A stretch of DNA of 64,000 nucleotides from Vibrio hepatarius (GTDB lineage Bacteria > Pseudomonadota > Gammaproteobacteria > Enterobacterales > Vibrionaceae), in assembly GCF_011806575.1 (NCBI RefSeq), contig NZ_JAATOO010000010.1:62001-126000 (forward strand). The letters are read 5' to 3'. A program made the position numbers and the translations under genes. Positions 46,869 to 56,013 of the stretch are shown one piece after another. Positions within the stretch are counted from its first letter, which is position 1; each line of letters opens with the position of its first letter. The notes beneath the pieces are model-generated. The model saw only the letters and a program-made list of their open reading frames with translations. It made no database searches and had not been told where the DNA came from.

Positions 46869-47510
46869 CTAGATGCCGTATTCAGCGCGGTACGCTTTTA
46901 CTGCTGCTAGGTGCTCAGTCGCATTACCTTTTTCTTCTAGGTAAGTAATCAAGTCGCCCAAGCTAACGATAGAAATCACCGCACAACCAAAGTCGCGCTC
47001 TACTTCCTGAATCGCAGACAGCTCACCTTTACCTTTCTCTTGACGGTCGATAGCCACCAGCACTCCCGCTAGATCTGCACCGTTTGCCTGAATAATTTCC
47101 ATCGACTCACGAATCGCGGTACCTGCGGTGATCACATCATCCACCAGCATAATGCGCCCTTCCAGAGGACTACCCACCAAGCTGCCGCCTTCACCGTGGT
47201 CTTTCGCTTCTTTACGGTTAAAGCAGTACGGTGTATCCACATCGTGGTGGTCAGCCAGCGCAACCGCCGTGGTCGTTGCGATAGGAATGCCTTTGTACGC
47301 AGGTCCAAATAGCACATCAAAATCGATAGCGGAATCTGCCAATGCCGCCGCGTAAAAACGACCTAAGCGCGCCAAATCACGACCAGTGTTGAAAAGACCA
47401 GCGTTAAAGAAATAAGGACTCTTACGACCTGACTTTAAAGTGAACTCGCCAAATTTCAGGACTTGTTTCTCTAGTGCAAACTCAATAAATTCACGCTGGT
47501 ATGCTTTCAT
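46869..47510 (-). CDS. pyrE: Orotate phosphoribosyltransferase
   Basis: A 213-residue PRTase. [16 protein letters not shown] and the PRPP loop [17 protein letters not shown] are present. It forms orotidine 5'-phosphate from orotate and PRPP in pyrimidine synthesis. It lies downstream of rph with a T-rich terminator-like hairpin between (47573-47600), the arrangement that gives UTP-controlled attenuation of pyrE in E. coli. Confidence 0.97.
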   Translation of the reverse strand: MKAYQREFIEFALEKQVLKFGEFTLKSGRKSPYFFNAGLFNTGRDLARLGRFYAAALADSAIDFDVLFGPAYKGIPIATTTAVALADHHDVDTPYCFNRKEAKDHGEGGSLVGSPLEGRIMLVDDVITAGTAIRESMEIIQANGADLAGVLVAIDRQEKGKGELSAIQEVERDFGCAVISIVSLGDLITYLEEKGNATEHLAAVKAYRAEYGI

Positions 47511-47572
47511 TGCTTTCTCTCTAAGTTACAGTTTTTACTCTCAACGCCTAGGTACCGAAAAATCGTACAGGC

Positions 47573-47600
47573 AAAAAAATAGCTTCCGTATCAGGGAAGC
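47573..47600 (-). promoter_or_regulatory. Intrinsic terminator / putative pyrE attenuator
   Basis: Minus strand: GCTTCC-CTGATAC-GGAAGC followed by TATTTTTTT, 11 bases after the rph stop and about 60 before pyrE. In E. coli a terminator at this spot is read through when UTP is low, because ribosomes finishing rph follow RNA polymerase closely. The same geometry is seen here. Confidence 0.75.
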
Positions 47601-47611
47601 CATCTTAATCA

Positions 47612-48328
47612 TTAATTTTCTAACGCCGCCTTCTGCGCTGCGACGATCTCGACAATGCCTTTCTTCGCCGACTCAAGCAGCGACAACAGCTCTTCATGGC
47701 TGAACGGTTCGCCTTCTGCGGTGCCCTGCACTTCAATCATGCGACCATCTTCGGTCATCACCACATTCATGTCCGTGTCAGCGGCAGAATCTTCAACGTA
47801 TTCTAGGTCACACAATACATCTTGACCTAGTAGACCAACAGACACTGCAGCAACGTGACCTTTCATTGGGTTTTTCTTTAGCTTGCCGTTGTCGATAAGG
47901 TGTTGGAATGCGTCCGCCATTGCGACACTCGCGCCTGAGATTGACGCCGTACGTGTACCACCATCGGCTTGGATGACATCACAGTCTACTGTCACCATGA
48001 TTTCGCCCATCACTTCCAAATCGACGACTGCACGCAGACTACGCGCAATTAGGCGTTGGATTTCCATTGTACGACCGCCTTGCTTGCCATTTGCGGCTTC
48101 ACGGCGCATGCGTGAATGCGTTGAACGTGGCAACATACCGTATTCTGCCGTTACCCAGCCTTTACCTTGGCCTTTCAACCAACGAGGCACATTTTCTTCA
48201 ACAGTCGCATTACATAGGACTTTGGTATTACCGAACTCGACTAACACAGAGCCTTCAGCATAAGCAGTATAGTTACGAGTGATTTTTATTGGGCGAACTT
48301 GATCCGCCTTGCGATCGTTTGGACGCAT
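47612..48328 (-). CDS. rph: Ribonuclease PH
   Basis: A 238-residue PDX-fold exoribonuclease. Motifs [38 protein letters not shown] and [16 protein letters not shown] are conserved. It trims tRNA 3' ends with phosphate as co-substrate. Translation of rph likely sets readthrough into pyrE. TAAGG lies about 8 bases before the ATG. Confidence 0.97.
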   Translation of the reverse strand: MRPNDRKADQVRPIKITRNYTAYAEGSVLVEFGNTKVLCNATVEENVPRWLKGQGKGWVTAEYGMLPRSTHSRMRREAANGKQGGRTMEIQRLIARSLRAVVDLEVMGEIMVTVDCDVIQADGGTRTASISGASVAMADAFQHLIDNGKLKKNPMKGHVAAVSVGLLGQDVLCDLEYVEDSAADTDMNVVMTEDGRMIEVQGTAEGEPFSHEELLSLLESAKKGIVEIVAAQKAALEN

Positions 48329-48494
48329 TGGCTCTACCTTAGTTAGCTATCTGGTGATAGGGGGAGACAAATTTGGTTGGGGCAAGATTATAGCGAAGTT
48401 TACAAAACAAAGCTATGTACATTAAGTGGTCATGCTCGGTTTGTGCTACTATGCCCTTGCGTTATTTTCAAAGATGATAAAACAGGAAAATTCG

Positions 48495-49361
48495 ATGATT
48501 TATAGTATGACTGCCTACGCCCGTAAAGAAGCGAAAGGCGATTGGGGCAGCGCCGTTTGGGAAATCCGTTCGGTTAACCAACGTTATTTAGAAACTTACT
48601 TCCGCTTACCTGAGCAATTTCGTGGCCTAGAGCCGATCCTTCGCGAACGTTTTCGTAAGAAATTGGCGCGCGGTAAAGTGGAATGCGCCCTGCGTTTTGA
48701 AGCCAACCCAGCCGCTAAGGGTGAGTTGACGATTAACGAAACCCTTGCCGAACAAGTTGTTAAAGCTGCAGAGCAAGTCATGCACATGACTGGTGAGCGT
48801 AGTCGCATTAACCCATTCCAAGTAATGCAATGGCCAGGTGTGATGGAAACGCCAGAGCAAGACATGGACGCAGTGAACAAAGACTTGCTTAGCGCATTTG
48901 ACGCTGCAATCGATGAGTTTATCGAAGCGCGTGGCCGTGAAGGCGAAAACATGAAAGCCCTGATCGACCAGCGCCTAAGCGCCATTTCAGACGAAGTGAC
49001 TAAAGTTCGCGCACGCATGCCAGAAATCCTAGAATGGCAACGCGAGCGTCTGTTCACTAAGTTTGAAGAAGCAAAAGTCGATCTGGACGCTTCTCGCGTT
49101 GAGCAAGAGCTGATTCTTTTGGCACAAAAATCTGACGTCGCCGAAGAGCTCGACCGCCTAGATTCTCATGTCAAAGAAACCAACAACATCCTTAAGAAAG
49201 GTGGCGCAGTTGGACGTCGTTTAGACTTCATGATGCAAGAGTTCAACCGAGAGTCTAATACGCTAGCGTCCAAATCAATCAGCACCGACATCACCGCTTC
49301 CGGTGTCGAGCTCAAAGTACTGATTGAACAGATGCGTGAACAGATCCAGAACATCGAGTAA
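48495..49361 (+). CDS. yicC: YicC/YloC family endoribonuclease
   Basis: A 288-residue protein. MIYSMTAYARKEAKGDWG is the conserved N-terminus, and the C-terminal part (SISTDITASGVELKVLIEQM, shown within limit) is the DUF1732 region. Relatives cleave RNA and in E. coli influence sRNA turnover. ATG 48495 has AGGA 8 bases upstream; the open frame back to 48426 overlaps the promoter region. It is divergent from rph and ends at a bidirectional terminator. Confidence 0.9.
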   Translation: MIYSMTAYARKEAKGDWGSAVWEIRSVNQRYLETYFRLPEQFRGLEPILRERFRKKLARGKVECALRFEANPAAKGELTINETLAEQVVKAAEQVMHMTGERSRINPFQVMQWPGVMETPEQDMDAVNKDLLSAFDAAIDEFIEARGREGENMKALIDQRLSAISDEVTKVRARMPEILEWQRERLFTKFEEAKVDLDASRVEQELILLAQKSDVAEELDRLDSHVKETNNILKKGGAVGRRLDFMMQEFNRESNTLASKSISTDITASGVELKVLIEQMREQIQNIE

Positions 49362-49368
49362 CCACTCA

Positions 49369-49394
49369 AAAGCCCTGCAGTCGCGGGGCTTTTT
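49369..49394. terminator. Bidirectional terminator yicC / AraC-type gene
   Basis: AAAAGCCCTGC / GCGGGGCTTTT stem with loop AGTC; T-run overlaps the stop of the opposing AraC-type gene. Confidence 0.9.
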
Positions 49395-50214
49395 ACTCTT
49401 TAGCCCCTTCCTCTTGTAGCCACTTACTTGGTGTTACGCCAAACTGGCGTTGAAAGGCACGCGAAAACGCTACGCTGCTGCCATAACCTACATCTAAACA
49501 GACGGATTTAATCGGATGTCCCGCCAGCAGTAATTGCTGGGCGAGCAACAAACGAGACTCAGTGAGATAACTCAACGGTGGCTGACCGATCACTTGATGA
49601 AACAGCGCGGCAAAACGGGCTCGCGACATCCCACAATGTTGTGCCAACGTCTCAATCGTCCACGCTTGGTCTGGCTGGGAGTGAATCGCTTCGACTGCTT
49701 TGGCTAACTTAGGCTCAGACAGCGCTGCCAACACACTGGCTTGGCAAGCTTTGGTATCGACCAAGTGACGGATCAGCAGTAAGAGGAGCAAATCAAGTAG
49801 CGTGGCAATCACAGTGGTTTGCGCATAACGCTCTGCAAACGCTTCTTCAAACAATAGTGTGATGACTGGGCGCAACGACGGCAAGTCACTCAAAGGCACC
49901 ACTATCGCGTTTGGCAGTGCACGGTACAGTGGCGAGTCTTTAAAACTCAAGCCCGCGCAAACTAGATCACACCCTTCCAAAGTCAACGATTGCAGTCGGT
50001 GCTTTTTCCCTTTGGGGAACACAACCAGTGTCGGCTCGCTGATCGTGTAGCGAAGCACGCCTTCTTCATAAAGCGCCAGTTCTCCACTGCGAACCAAATG
50101 CAGTTGCCCTTCTCCGGGATGCACTTCACTGCACGAACTGCCGCACAGATTACCGGAAAAAAACAAATCAGCTTTAGGCGCAGCATGGGAAAGTAATGCG
50201 GACAACGCATCCAT
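49393..50214 (-). CDS. AraC family regulator, RclR-like
   Basis: A 273-residue regulator: N-terminal cupin (about 1-140) and C-terminal AraC helix-turn-helix pair (TIETLAQHCGMSRARFAALF ... VCLDVGYGSSVAFSRAFQ in two parts). The start MDALSALLSHAAP resembles E. coli RclR. Four Cys in the cupin (24, 28, 82, 86) lie near positions where RclR has its redox-sensing cysteines. It is divergent from a CMD-like gene and a DUF417 (RclC-like) gene, mirroring the rclR/rclABC layout. It probably activates them on oxidative chlorine stress. A palindrome TGATA-N5-TATCA sits between. Confidence 0.8.
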   Translation of the reverse strand: MDALSALLSHAAPKADLFFSGNLCGSSCSEVHPGEGQLHLVRSGELALYEEGVLRYTISEPTLVVFPKGKKHRLQSLTLEGCDLVCAGLSFKDSPLYRALPNAIVVPLSDLPSLRPVITLLFEEAFAERYAQTTVIATLLDLLLLLLIRHLVDTKACQASVLAALSEPKLAKAVEAIHSQPDQAWTIETLAQHCGMSRARFAALFHQVIGQPPLSYLTESRLLLAQQLLLAGHPIKSVCLDVGYGSSVAFSRAFQRQFGVTPSKWLQEEGAKE

Positions 50215-50249
50215 ATTGAGACTCTTAGTTTATTTATCTGGACTGATAG

Positions 50250-50264
50250 TGATAAATCGTATCA
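50250..50264. promoter_or_regulatory. Candidate operator between AraC-type regulator and its target operon
   Basis: TGATAaatcgTATCA is a perfect 5-bp inverted repeat with a 5-base spacer, preceded by a further TGATA copy (CTGATAGTGATA). It lies in the 105-base divergent intergenic region. No experimental basis. Confidence 0.4.
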
Positions 50265-50319
50265 TTAGATATAGGAAGATAACAGCGTCCATTCACTCAA
50301 CTCTGTTAAGGATTAAATT

Positions 50320-50853
50320 ATGAGTCGTATTCTTCCTGTATCTCAACCTCAAGGTGAAGCAGCTGCAACGTTAACGGCTATTCATCAGAAGTTAGGCATG
50401 GTACCCAACCTTTATGCGACGATCGCGCACTCACCTACCGTATTAAACGCTTTCCTCGCGTTTAATGAGGCGCTAGGCAATGGTCGTTTAACCGCAAAAC
50501 AACGCGAATTGATTGCTCTAACGGTTGGTCAGGCAAACCAATGCCAATACTGCCTTTCTGCACACACTATGATCGCAGGTAGCGTTGGTATTGAACAAGA
50601 ACAAGTCTTAGCTGTACGCCAAGGAAAAGCCTACAACGCACTGGATCAAGCCATCATTACGCTAGCCAAGCAGCTTGTTGAACAACGTGGCGAGCTTAGA
50701 AACGAGCAATTAGATTCCGCCCATCAACATGGTGTCGACGATGAACTGGTGCTTGAAGTCCTTGCACAGGTGGTCGCCAACACATTCACCAACTACGCCA
50801 ACCATGTAGCGGAAACAGAAATCGATTTCCCAGTTGTTAGCTTAACGGTATAG
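50320..50853 (+). CDS. Carboxymuconolactone decarboxylase / AhpD-like protein
   Basis: A 177-residue all-helical protein. The active C-x2-C-x3-H motif is in QCQYCLSAHTMIAG. The family includes peroxidase-type AhpD proteins using a Cys pair. It is the first gene of the operon facing the RclR-like regulator, with AAGG before the ATG. It likely removes oxidants or reduces oxidised thiols. It occupies the place where E. coli has rclA/rclB. The next gene starts 20 bases later. Confidence 0.87.
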   Translation: MSRILPVSQPQGEAAATLTAIHQKLGMVPNLYATIAHSPTVLNAFLAFNEALGNGRLTAKQRELIALTVGQANQCQYCLSAHTMIAGSVGIEQEQVLAVRQGKAYNALDQAIITLAKQLVEQRGELRNEQLDSAHQHGVDDELVLEVLAQVVANTFTNYANHVAETEIDFPVVSLTV

Positions 50854-50872
50854 GCGTTAGAGAGAGAAAACA

Positions 50873-51295
50873 ATGAAGCATGAAAAAGGTTACTTGATTG
50901 CATTAAGTGGCGCGGTGTTAACCCTGCTTTGGATTGGGGTGTTTAAGTTTACTCCTACAGAAGCAGAAGCGATTCGTCCACTCGTAGAGAGCCATCCGTT
51001 GATGAACTGGCTATTTGCCATTCTATCGGTACAAGGCGTTTCTAACCTGATTGGTATTGTCGAAATCATTGTCGCAATCGGCATGGTGATTGGTGTTTGG
51101 AAACCGCTTATTGGTTACTGGAGTGGTTTGGCCGCTACTGTGATCTTTTTAACCACCCTGAGCTTCCTTCTGACGTTGTCCGGTGTCTGGAAGGTAGTGG
51201 ACGGTGTTCCTATTACGGAGTTTTTCATCTTCAAAGATTTAGTCTTCTTAGGTATCGCGTGGTTGAGTGTTGAACGCTGCCGTCAATATCTTTGA
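50873..51295 (+). CDS. DUF417 membrane protein (RclC/YkgB-like)
   Basis: A 140-residue protein with four hydrophobic helices. WIGVFKFTPTEAEAIRPLVESH (partly quoted) is characteristic of DUF417, with VVDGVPITEFFIFKDLVFL near the end. E. coli RclC belongs to this family and aids survival of reactive chlorine; its mechanism is unknown. Same strand as the CMD-like gene and ends at a terminator (51313). Confidence 0.87.
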   Translation: MKHEKGYLIALSGAVLTLLWIGVFKFTPTEAEAIRPLVESHPLMNWLFAILSVQGVSNLIGIVEIIVAIGMVIGVWKPLIGYWSGLAATVIFLTTLSFLLTLSGVWKVVDGVPITEFFIFKDLVFLGIAWLSVERCRQYL

Positions 51296-51312
51296 CCACA
51301 TACCTAATGTAG

Positions 51313-51339
51313 ATAGCGCTCGTATGGGCGCTATTTTTT
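51313..51339 (+). terminator. Terminator after DUF417 gene
   Basis: ATAGCGC / GCGCTAT stem with 8-base loop followed by T6. Confidence 0.88.
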
Positions 51340-51378
51340 CTCTGTTGTTCTCATCAGATAAAAAGGAATCACTCGAGT

Positions 51379-51639
51379 ATGCAAGATCCAATCACGCTGA
51401 AAGACATAATAACTACGGCTAAAACCCCTTCCATTCTAAAACGCTCTGTCAAAGTCGCGTTGGTTGTCGGCACCATATTGATGGCGATTAATCATGGTGA
51501 CGCCCTATTGATGGGAGAGGTTGAGCCCGCACGCATTGGTAAAATTCTGTTGACCTATCTTGTTCCTTTCTGTGTCTCCACCCAGGCGAGTGTGCTTGCA
51601 ACGCTCAATACCCAGAAAACCCAGCAACCTTCGTTATGA
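51379..51639 (+). CDS. nrtS: NrtS-type nitrate/nitrite transporter, small membrane protein
   Basis: An 86-residue protein with two hydrophobic helices ([19 protein letters not shown] and [19 protein letters not shown]). The N-terminal [17 protein letters not shown] and the INHGDALL turn fit the NrtS family described from cyanobacteria as a small nitrate transporter. It probably oligomerises. The stop overlaps the next gene's ATG (ATGA), so it is translationally coupled to a soluble chemoreceptor. Confidence 0.78.
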   Translation: MQDPITLKDIITTAKTPSILKRSVKVALVVGTILMAINHGDALLMGEVEPARIGKILLTYLVPFCVSTQASVLATLNTQKTQQPSL

Positions 51640-52571
51640 TCAGACTATTCAAATCACCAACCAAAGACTCTCTTGTTTCTATCACGCCAGCGCGGCTTGC
51701 GGAGTTAGAAGCGACTGAAGCCCGGTATCAACAACTGTTGACGGATAACCCACTAAACCACGCAGAGCAAATCGAGGCAAATGCGGGTAACGTCCAAAAA
51801 GCGTCGTCTAACCGGATGGATGCGATCACCCAAAGCTCACAGCGAATTGAAGAGTTTATTCAACAGTCGAACGACATTGAAAGTTTGTCCCATGATTCCT
51901 TTGCCGCGACGACAGAGACCGTCAGTACCGCTTCTCAATCGATTGATAAACTCTACGGCTTGTTAGAGCAAATTAACGATTCCAAAAAGCAGTTGTTCGA
52001 GTTTACCCAATTACTCACTTCGCTAGAGCAAAACAACCAAAATATTGGTCAGTTAGTCGAATCAATTAAAGGCATAGCAGCGCAAACCAATTTATTGGCA
52101 CTCAATGCGGCGATTGAAGCCGCGCGCGCGGGAGAGCATGGCCGCGGATTTGCAGTCGTCGCCGATGAAGTCAGGTTGTTAGCCAATACTGCAACCCACT
52201 CGGCTGAGAGCATTAATAATGAGATGAAGACCATCATGGCGACCTCATCATTGATTATAGAGAAGCAAAAAGAAGTCTCAGATGTGATCAATTACAGCTC
52301 AGAGATCGCCGACGAGACGGTTAACAGCACGGAAACACTGATTGCGATAGCAAATCAAAGTCAAAGCGCTGTCGGGAATGTGATCCAAAAAGTCCGCAAG
52401 CAGCTAGAAGAATCGCACACCATTCAAAGCCACATGCAGCGGTTGGTTGAAGACACTCGGACTGCGCTCTCGTTGTCGGGCGCCAACCATGAGTTAGCCA
52501 AACGCATCGCCCAAGCACTTCGTACCCTCAAAACGACGCCGAATAATGAGTCTATTGTTGAGGCAGAATAA
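51636..52571 (+). CDS. Soluble methyl-accepting chemotaxis-type protein without membrane or sensor domain
   Basis: A 311-residue, predominantly coiled-coil protein with no transmembrane helix. The signalling tip is [23 protein letters not shown]. The N-terminal ~60 residues are polar and show no PAS, Cache, GAF or globin pattern, so signal input must come from elsewhere. Its ATG overlaps the nrtS stop, suggesting functional linkage with nitrate or nitrite uptake. It ends at a terminator. Confidence 0.85.
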   Translation: MIRLFKSPTKDSLVSITPARLAELEATEARYQQLLTDNPLNHAEQIEANAGNVQKASSNRMDAITQSSQRIEEFIQQSNDIESLSHDSFAATTETVSTASQSIDKLYGLLEQINDSKKQLFEFTQLLTSLEQNNQNIGQLVESIKGIAAQTNLLALNAAIEAARAGEHGRGFAVVADEVRLLANTATHSAESINNEMKTIMATSSLIIEKQKEVSDVINYSSEIADETVNSTETLIAIANQSQSAVGNVIQKVRKQLEESHTIQSHMQRLVEDTRTALSLSGANHELAKRIAQALRTLKTTPNNESIVEAE

Positions 52572-52585
52572 CGCCAAGCAACCAC

Positions 52586-52612
52586 AAAAAAGCCCTGCAA
52601 TCGCAGGGCTTG
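52586..52612. terminator. Bidirectional terminator chemoreceptor / psiE
   Basis: AAGCCCTGC / GCAGGGCTT perfect 9-bp stem with loop AATC, A6 before; serves the minus-strand psiE best. Confidence 0.88.
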
Positions 52613-52614
52613 GT

Positions 52615-53040
52615 TTATTCGTCTTTTTCTTGCGTCTTTCTGTCGACATACGGCCAGTAATGATGCCCGGCTCGAATCAATAACGTCGCCGCCGCAAGAA
52701 TAAACGCCGCAAGCGACAACCAAACCACAGGCACCGCATCCAACTCTTTCATCCCGAGCGTGATATAACGGGCTATCGCCATCATCGCGATATAAATCGG
52801 GTATCGCACCGGGATCTTACCGTTGACGACAAACTGCTGCACCATCGCCAACACTTCTAAATAGATGAACATCAGCAGAATATCGGTCAGCAATACCCGC
52901 TTTTGTACAAACATATGAATAAACTCTTCCACCATCGCAAACACGGTGGCGAGCGTAATCGCGACCAGCAGCATGGCTTCCAATATATGGTATATCTTGA
53001 GAAAAGGGCGGCTAAACGAAGGCGGTAACTGAGACGGCAT
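52615..53040 (-). CDS. psiE: Phosphate-starvation-inducible protein PsiE
   Basis: A 141-residue protein with four hydrophobic helices (ILEAMLLVAITLATVFAMV first). The family signature region QQFVVNGKIPVRYPIYIAM and ITLGMKELD are present. PsiE is induced by phosphate limitation in E. coli; its role is unknown. AAGGAA lies directly before the ATG. No Pho box was recognised. Confidence 0.9.
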   Translation of the reverse strand: MPSQLPPSFSRPFLKIYHILEAMLLVAITLATVFAMVEEFIHMFVQKRVLLTDILLMFIYLEVLAMVQQFVVNGKIPVRYPIYIAMMAIARYITLGMKELDAVPVVWLSLAAFILAAATLLIRAGHHYWPYVDRKTQEKDE

Positions 53041-53096
53041 TTCCTTATTCCACTGTCAGTGTCGATGTGGGCGCAATACTATCACGCTAAGGTGAA

Positions 53097-53126
53097 GAAA
53101 AAATGGCTCCGCGAATGCGAAGCCAT
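53097..53126 (-). terminator. Terminator of NCS2 permease gene
   Basis: Minus strand ATGGCTTCGC-ATT-CGCGGAGCCAT followed by T6; one G-T pair. Confidence 0.9.
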
Positions 53127-53174
53127 GTTATTAAGCAGAAATCTAGATATTGCTAACAATAACGCGTCGCTGTT

Positions 53175-54545
53175 TTAAAGCAGTATCAGGTAACTGAGGA
53201 ATAGTGCACACAGCACAAAAATCACCGGATGCACTTGTTTGCCTTTGCCCGCCACAACCATCGCAAACGCATAACTGATAAAGCCCATCGCCATGCCATT
53301 TGCCGGAGAAAAGCTCAGCACGGTAAACATAATGGTAAAGAAAGCCGCAATGCGTGACTCTTTCTGCTCCCATTGAATTTCACCCAATCGGCCGATCATG
53401 TAGATACCCACCACCACCATCGCGGGTGCGACCATCGCTGCCGAGAAGATCGAGAACAATGGGTAAAGGAATAGCGAAACGAGGAACAAGCCAGCCACTA
53501 CTACCGCAGCCAAACCCGTCTTCGCGCCTTGTGATGACGCGATACCAGATTCTGAAAATGCCGTAATCGAAGTGGTACCAAGTACAGAGCCAATCACCGT
53601 GCCACCTGCGTCAGCAACCAGCGCTGAGCGAGCATTGGGTACTTTGCCGTCTTTATCGATGATGCCAGCGTCGCGGCCAACGCCGACGATGGTGCTCAAA
53701 CCATCAAAGAAGTCGACAATAAGGAAAATAATTACAATAAACAGCAAATCAAACAGCTTATCGGCGGTTAAGCCGGAGAAGTTAAACACCGCGCCAAAAC
53801 TGCCCGACAAACTTGGCGGAGTCGAAATAATCTGCTCTGGAATTGGCGCATTATTTGTGCCGAGAAACGCATCCGCTAGCACCGTTAGCACAATAGCGGA
53901 AACAAAAGAAATGAACGTCGCCAGTTTGATATCGCGAACCATGCAACCCAAAGCGATGAAAATACTGATGTAAGCGATGATGACTTTAGGGTCAGAGATG
54001 TTGCCCATGCTCACCAGAATAATTGGGTTCGACACGATGATACCGGCGTTCTTCAGCCCCAAAAAGGCGATAAACAAACCGAGAGAAACCGTAATCGCAA
54101 GCTTGAGGTCTTCGGGGATGGACTCGATCATCGCCTTACGGATATTGGTCATCGACAAGATCAGATAAAGCACGCCCGAGAGGAAAATGCCGAACAGCGC
54201 CTCATGCCAAACCAAAGCAACCGAGCCACTCAGTAGCATGCCTTTAAAGAAGCCGTTCATACTCATACCCGGTGCGAGCATCACAGGGTAGTTACCCCAA
54301 ATACCCATAATCAGTGTGGCGGCAGCAGCAGCCAGCGCGGTTGCGGTAAACACCGCGCCTTTATCCATCCCCGGAATACCCCCTAAAATAGCTGGGTTAA
54401 CCGCAAGGATGTAGCTCATGGCCAAAAAGGTGATAAAACCCGCGTACAGCTCTGTGCCGATCGTGGTTTTACGCGCCGAAATTTTAAAAACAGACTCTAA
54501 GATGCCAGGATTATTCTGGGCTTTCAGGGTGGTGTCGAAACTCAC
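53175..54545 (-). CDS. NCS2/AzgA-type purine (hypoxanthine/guanine) permease
   Basis: A 456-residue transporter with about 13-14 hydrophobic segments. GTELYAGFITFLAMSYILAV at the start, NPAILGGIPGMDKGAVF, and GTTSITAFSESGIASSQGAKTG further on are typical of AzgA-like permeases (motifs quoted in part). It imports purine bases with protons. The start is GTG 54545 (VSFDTTLKAQ), with TAGGTTT upstream. The frame back to 54638 would cover the riboswitch and is rejected. The preceding riboswitch with a specificity C predicts control by guanine or hypoxanthine. Confidence 0.9.
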   Translation of the reverse strand: MSFDTTLKAQNNPGILESVFKISARKTTIGTELYAGFITFLAMSYILAVNPAILGGIPGMDKGAVFTATALAAAAATLIMGIWGNYPVMLAPGMSMNGFFKGMLLSGSVALVWHEALFGIFLSGVLYLILSMTNIRKAMIESIPEDLKLAITVSLGLFIAFLGLKNAGIIVSNPIILVSMGNISDPKVIIAYISIFIALGCMVRDIKLATFISFVSAIVLTVLADAFLGTNNAPIPEQIISTPPSLSGSFGAVFNFSGLTADKLFDLLFIVIIFLIVDFFDGLSTIVGVGRDAGIIDKDGKVPNARSALVADAGGTVIGSVLGTTSITAFSESGIASSQGAKTGLAAVVVAGLFLVSLFLYPLFSIFSAAMVAPAMVVVGIYMIGRLGEIQWEQKESRIAAFFTIMFTVLSFSPANGMAMGFISYAFAMVVAGKGKQVHPVIFVLCALFLSYLILL

Positions 54546-54624
54546 AGTGAAACCTATTAAAGTGGGGAAATTGCAACGTTGAGCAAATGCTGTGAGTGCG
54601 ACAATAGAGCTAAGCTTCACCAAA

Positions 54625-54689
54625 ACTGTAGTCACCAAGATAGGCTCGGCGGTAGAAACTTCTAGTCCAAATCACTAGAGATATACAGC
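54625..54689 (-). promoter_or_regulatory. Purine riboswitch, guanine/hypoxanthine type
   Basis: On the minus strand the segment folds as a purine aptamer. P1 is CTGTA (54688-54684) with TACAG (54630-54626). P2 is TCTAGT/ACTAGA with loop GATTTGG (canonical GATATGG). J2/3 is GTTTCTACC, identical to the family hallmark. P3 is GCCGA-type pairing to TTGGT with loop containing CCTAT, so loop-loop GG:CC contacts are possible. The residue next to P1 is C (54631), as in guanine-binding members; adenine switches have U. The expression platform before GTG 54545 has no T-run terminator, suggesting translational control. Confidence 0.88.
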
Positions 54690-54707
54690 ATTTAATCGTT
54701 TGCGCGG

Positions 54708-54735
54708 ATTGTAAGGAATTGGAATAAAAACTCAA
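54708..54735 (-). promoter_or_regulatory. Promoter of the riboswitch-permease transcript
   Basis: TTGAGT (54735-54730) and TACAAT (54713-54708) with a 16-base spacer. The transcript would start about a dozen bases before the aptamer. Confidence 0.7.
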
Positions 54736-55625
<890 letters not shown>

Positions 55626-55629
55626 GTCC

Positions 55630-55659
55630 TAGACACTGGGAATACTCACGCTGTATAAT
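55630..55659 (+). promoter_or_regulatory. Promoter of rpoZ
   Basis: TAGACA (55630-55635) and TATAAT (55654-55659), 18 bases apart; TTTGGAG precedes the rpoZ ATG. Confidence 0.7.
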
Positions 55660-55700
55660 TTCTCGTCATACAAAATTTTAGTTAACTATTTGGAGTCCTC

Positions 55701-55973
55701 ATGGCACGCGTAACTGTTCAAGACGCTGTTGAAAAAGTTGGCAACCGTTTCGACCTAGTTCTAATTGCGGCTCGCCGCGCTCGTCAAATGCAAACTGGCG
55801 GTAAAGATTCACTAGTGCCAGAAGAGAACGATAAGCAAACGGTTATCGCTCTACGCGAAATCGAAGAAGGTCTTATCACGAAAGAGATTCTTGATGCACG
55901 TGAGCGTCAAGAGCAACAAGAGCAAGAAGCAGCAGAATTAGCAGCAGTAAGCAGCATTGCTCACAGTCGTTAA
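55701..55973 (+). CDS. rpoZ: RNA polymerase omega subunit
   Basis: A 90-residue protein with the omega signature [19 protein letters not shown] and AARRARQM. It helps assemble RNA polymerase around beta' and contributes to ppGpp binding. TTTGGAGTCCTC sits before the ATG. spoT follows after 40 bases. Confidence 0.97.
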   Translation: MARVTVQDAVEKVGNRFDLVLIAARRARQMQTGGKDSLVPEENDKQTVIALREIEEGLITKEILDARERQEQQEQEAAELAAVSSIAHSR

Positions 55974-56013
55974 TCTGACTCTCTTCACAACAACTATCTT
56001 CCGGGCCTAAAGT

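Noticed and set aside
54546-54638. N-terminal extension of the purine permease from a TTG
   Set aside because: It would translate through the 3' end of the riboswitch; the family begins at the GTG at 54545.
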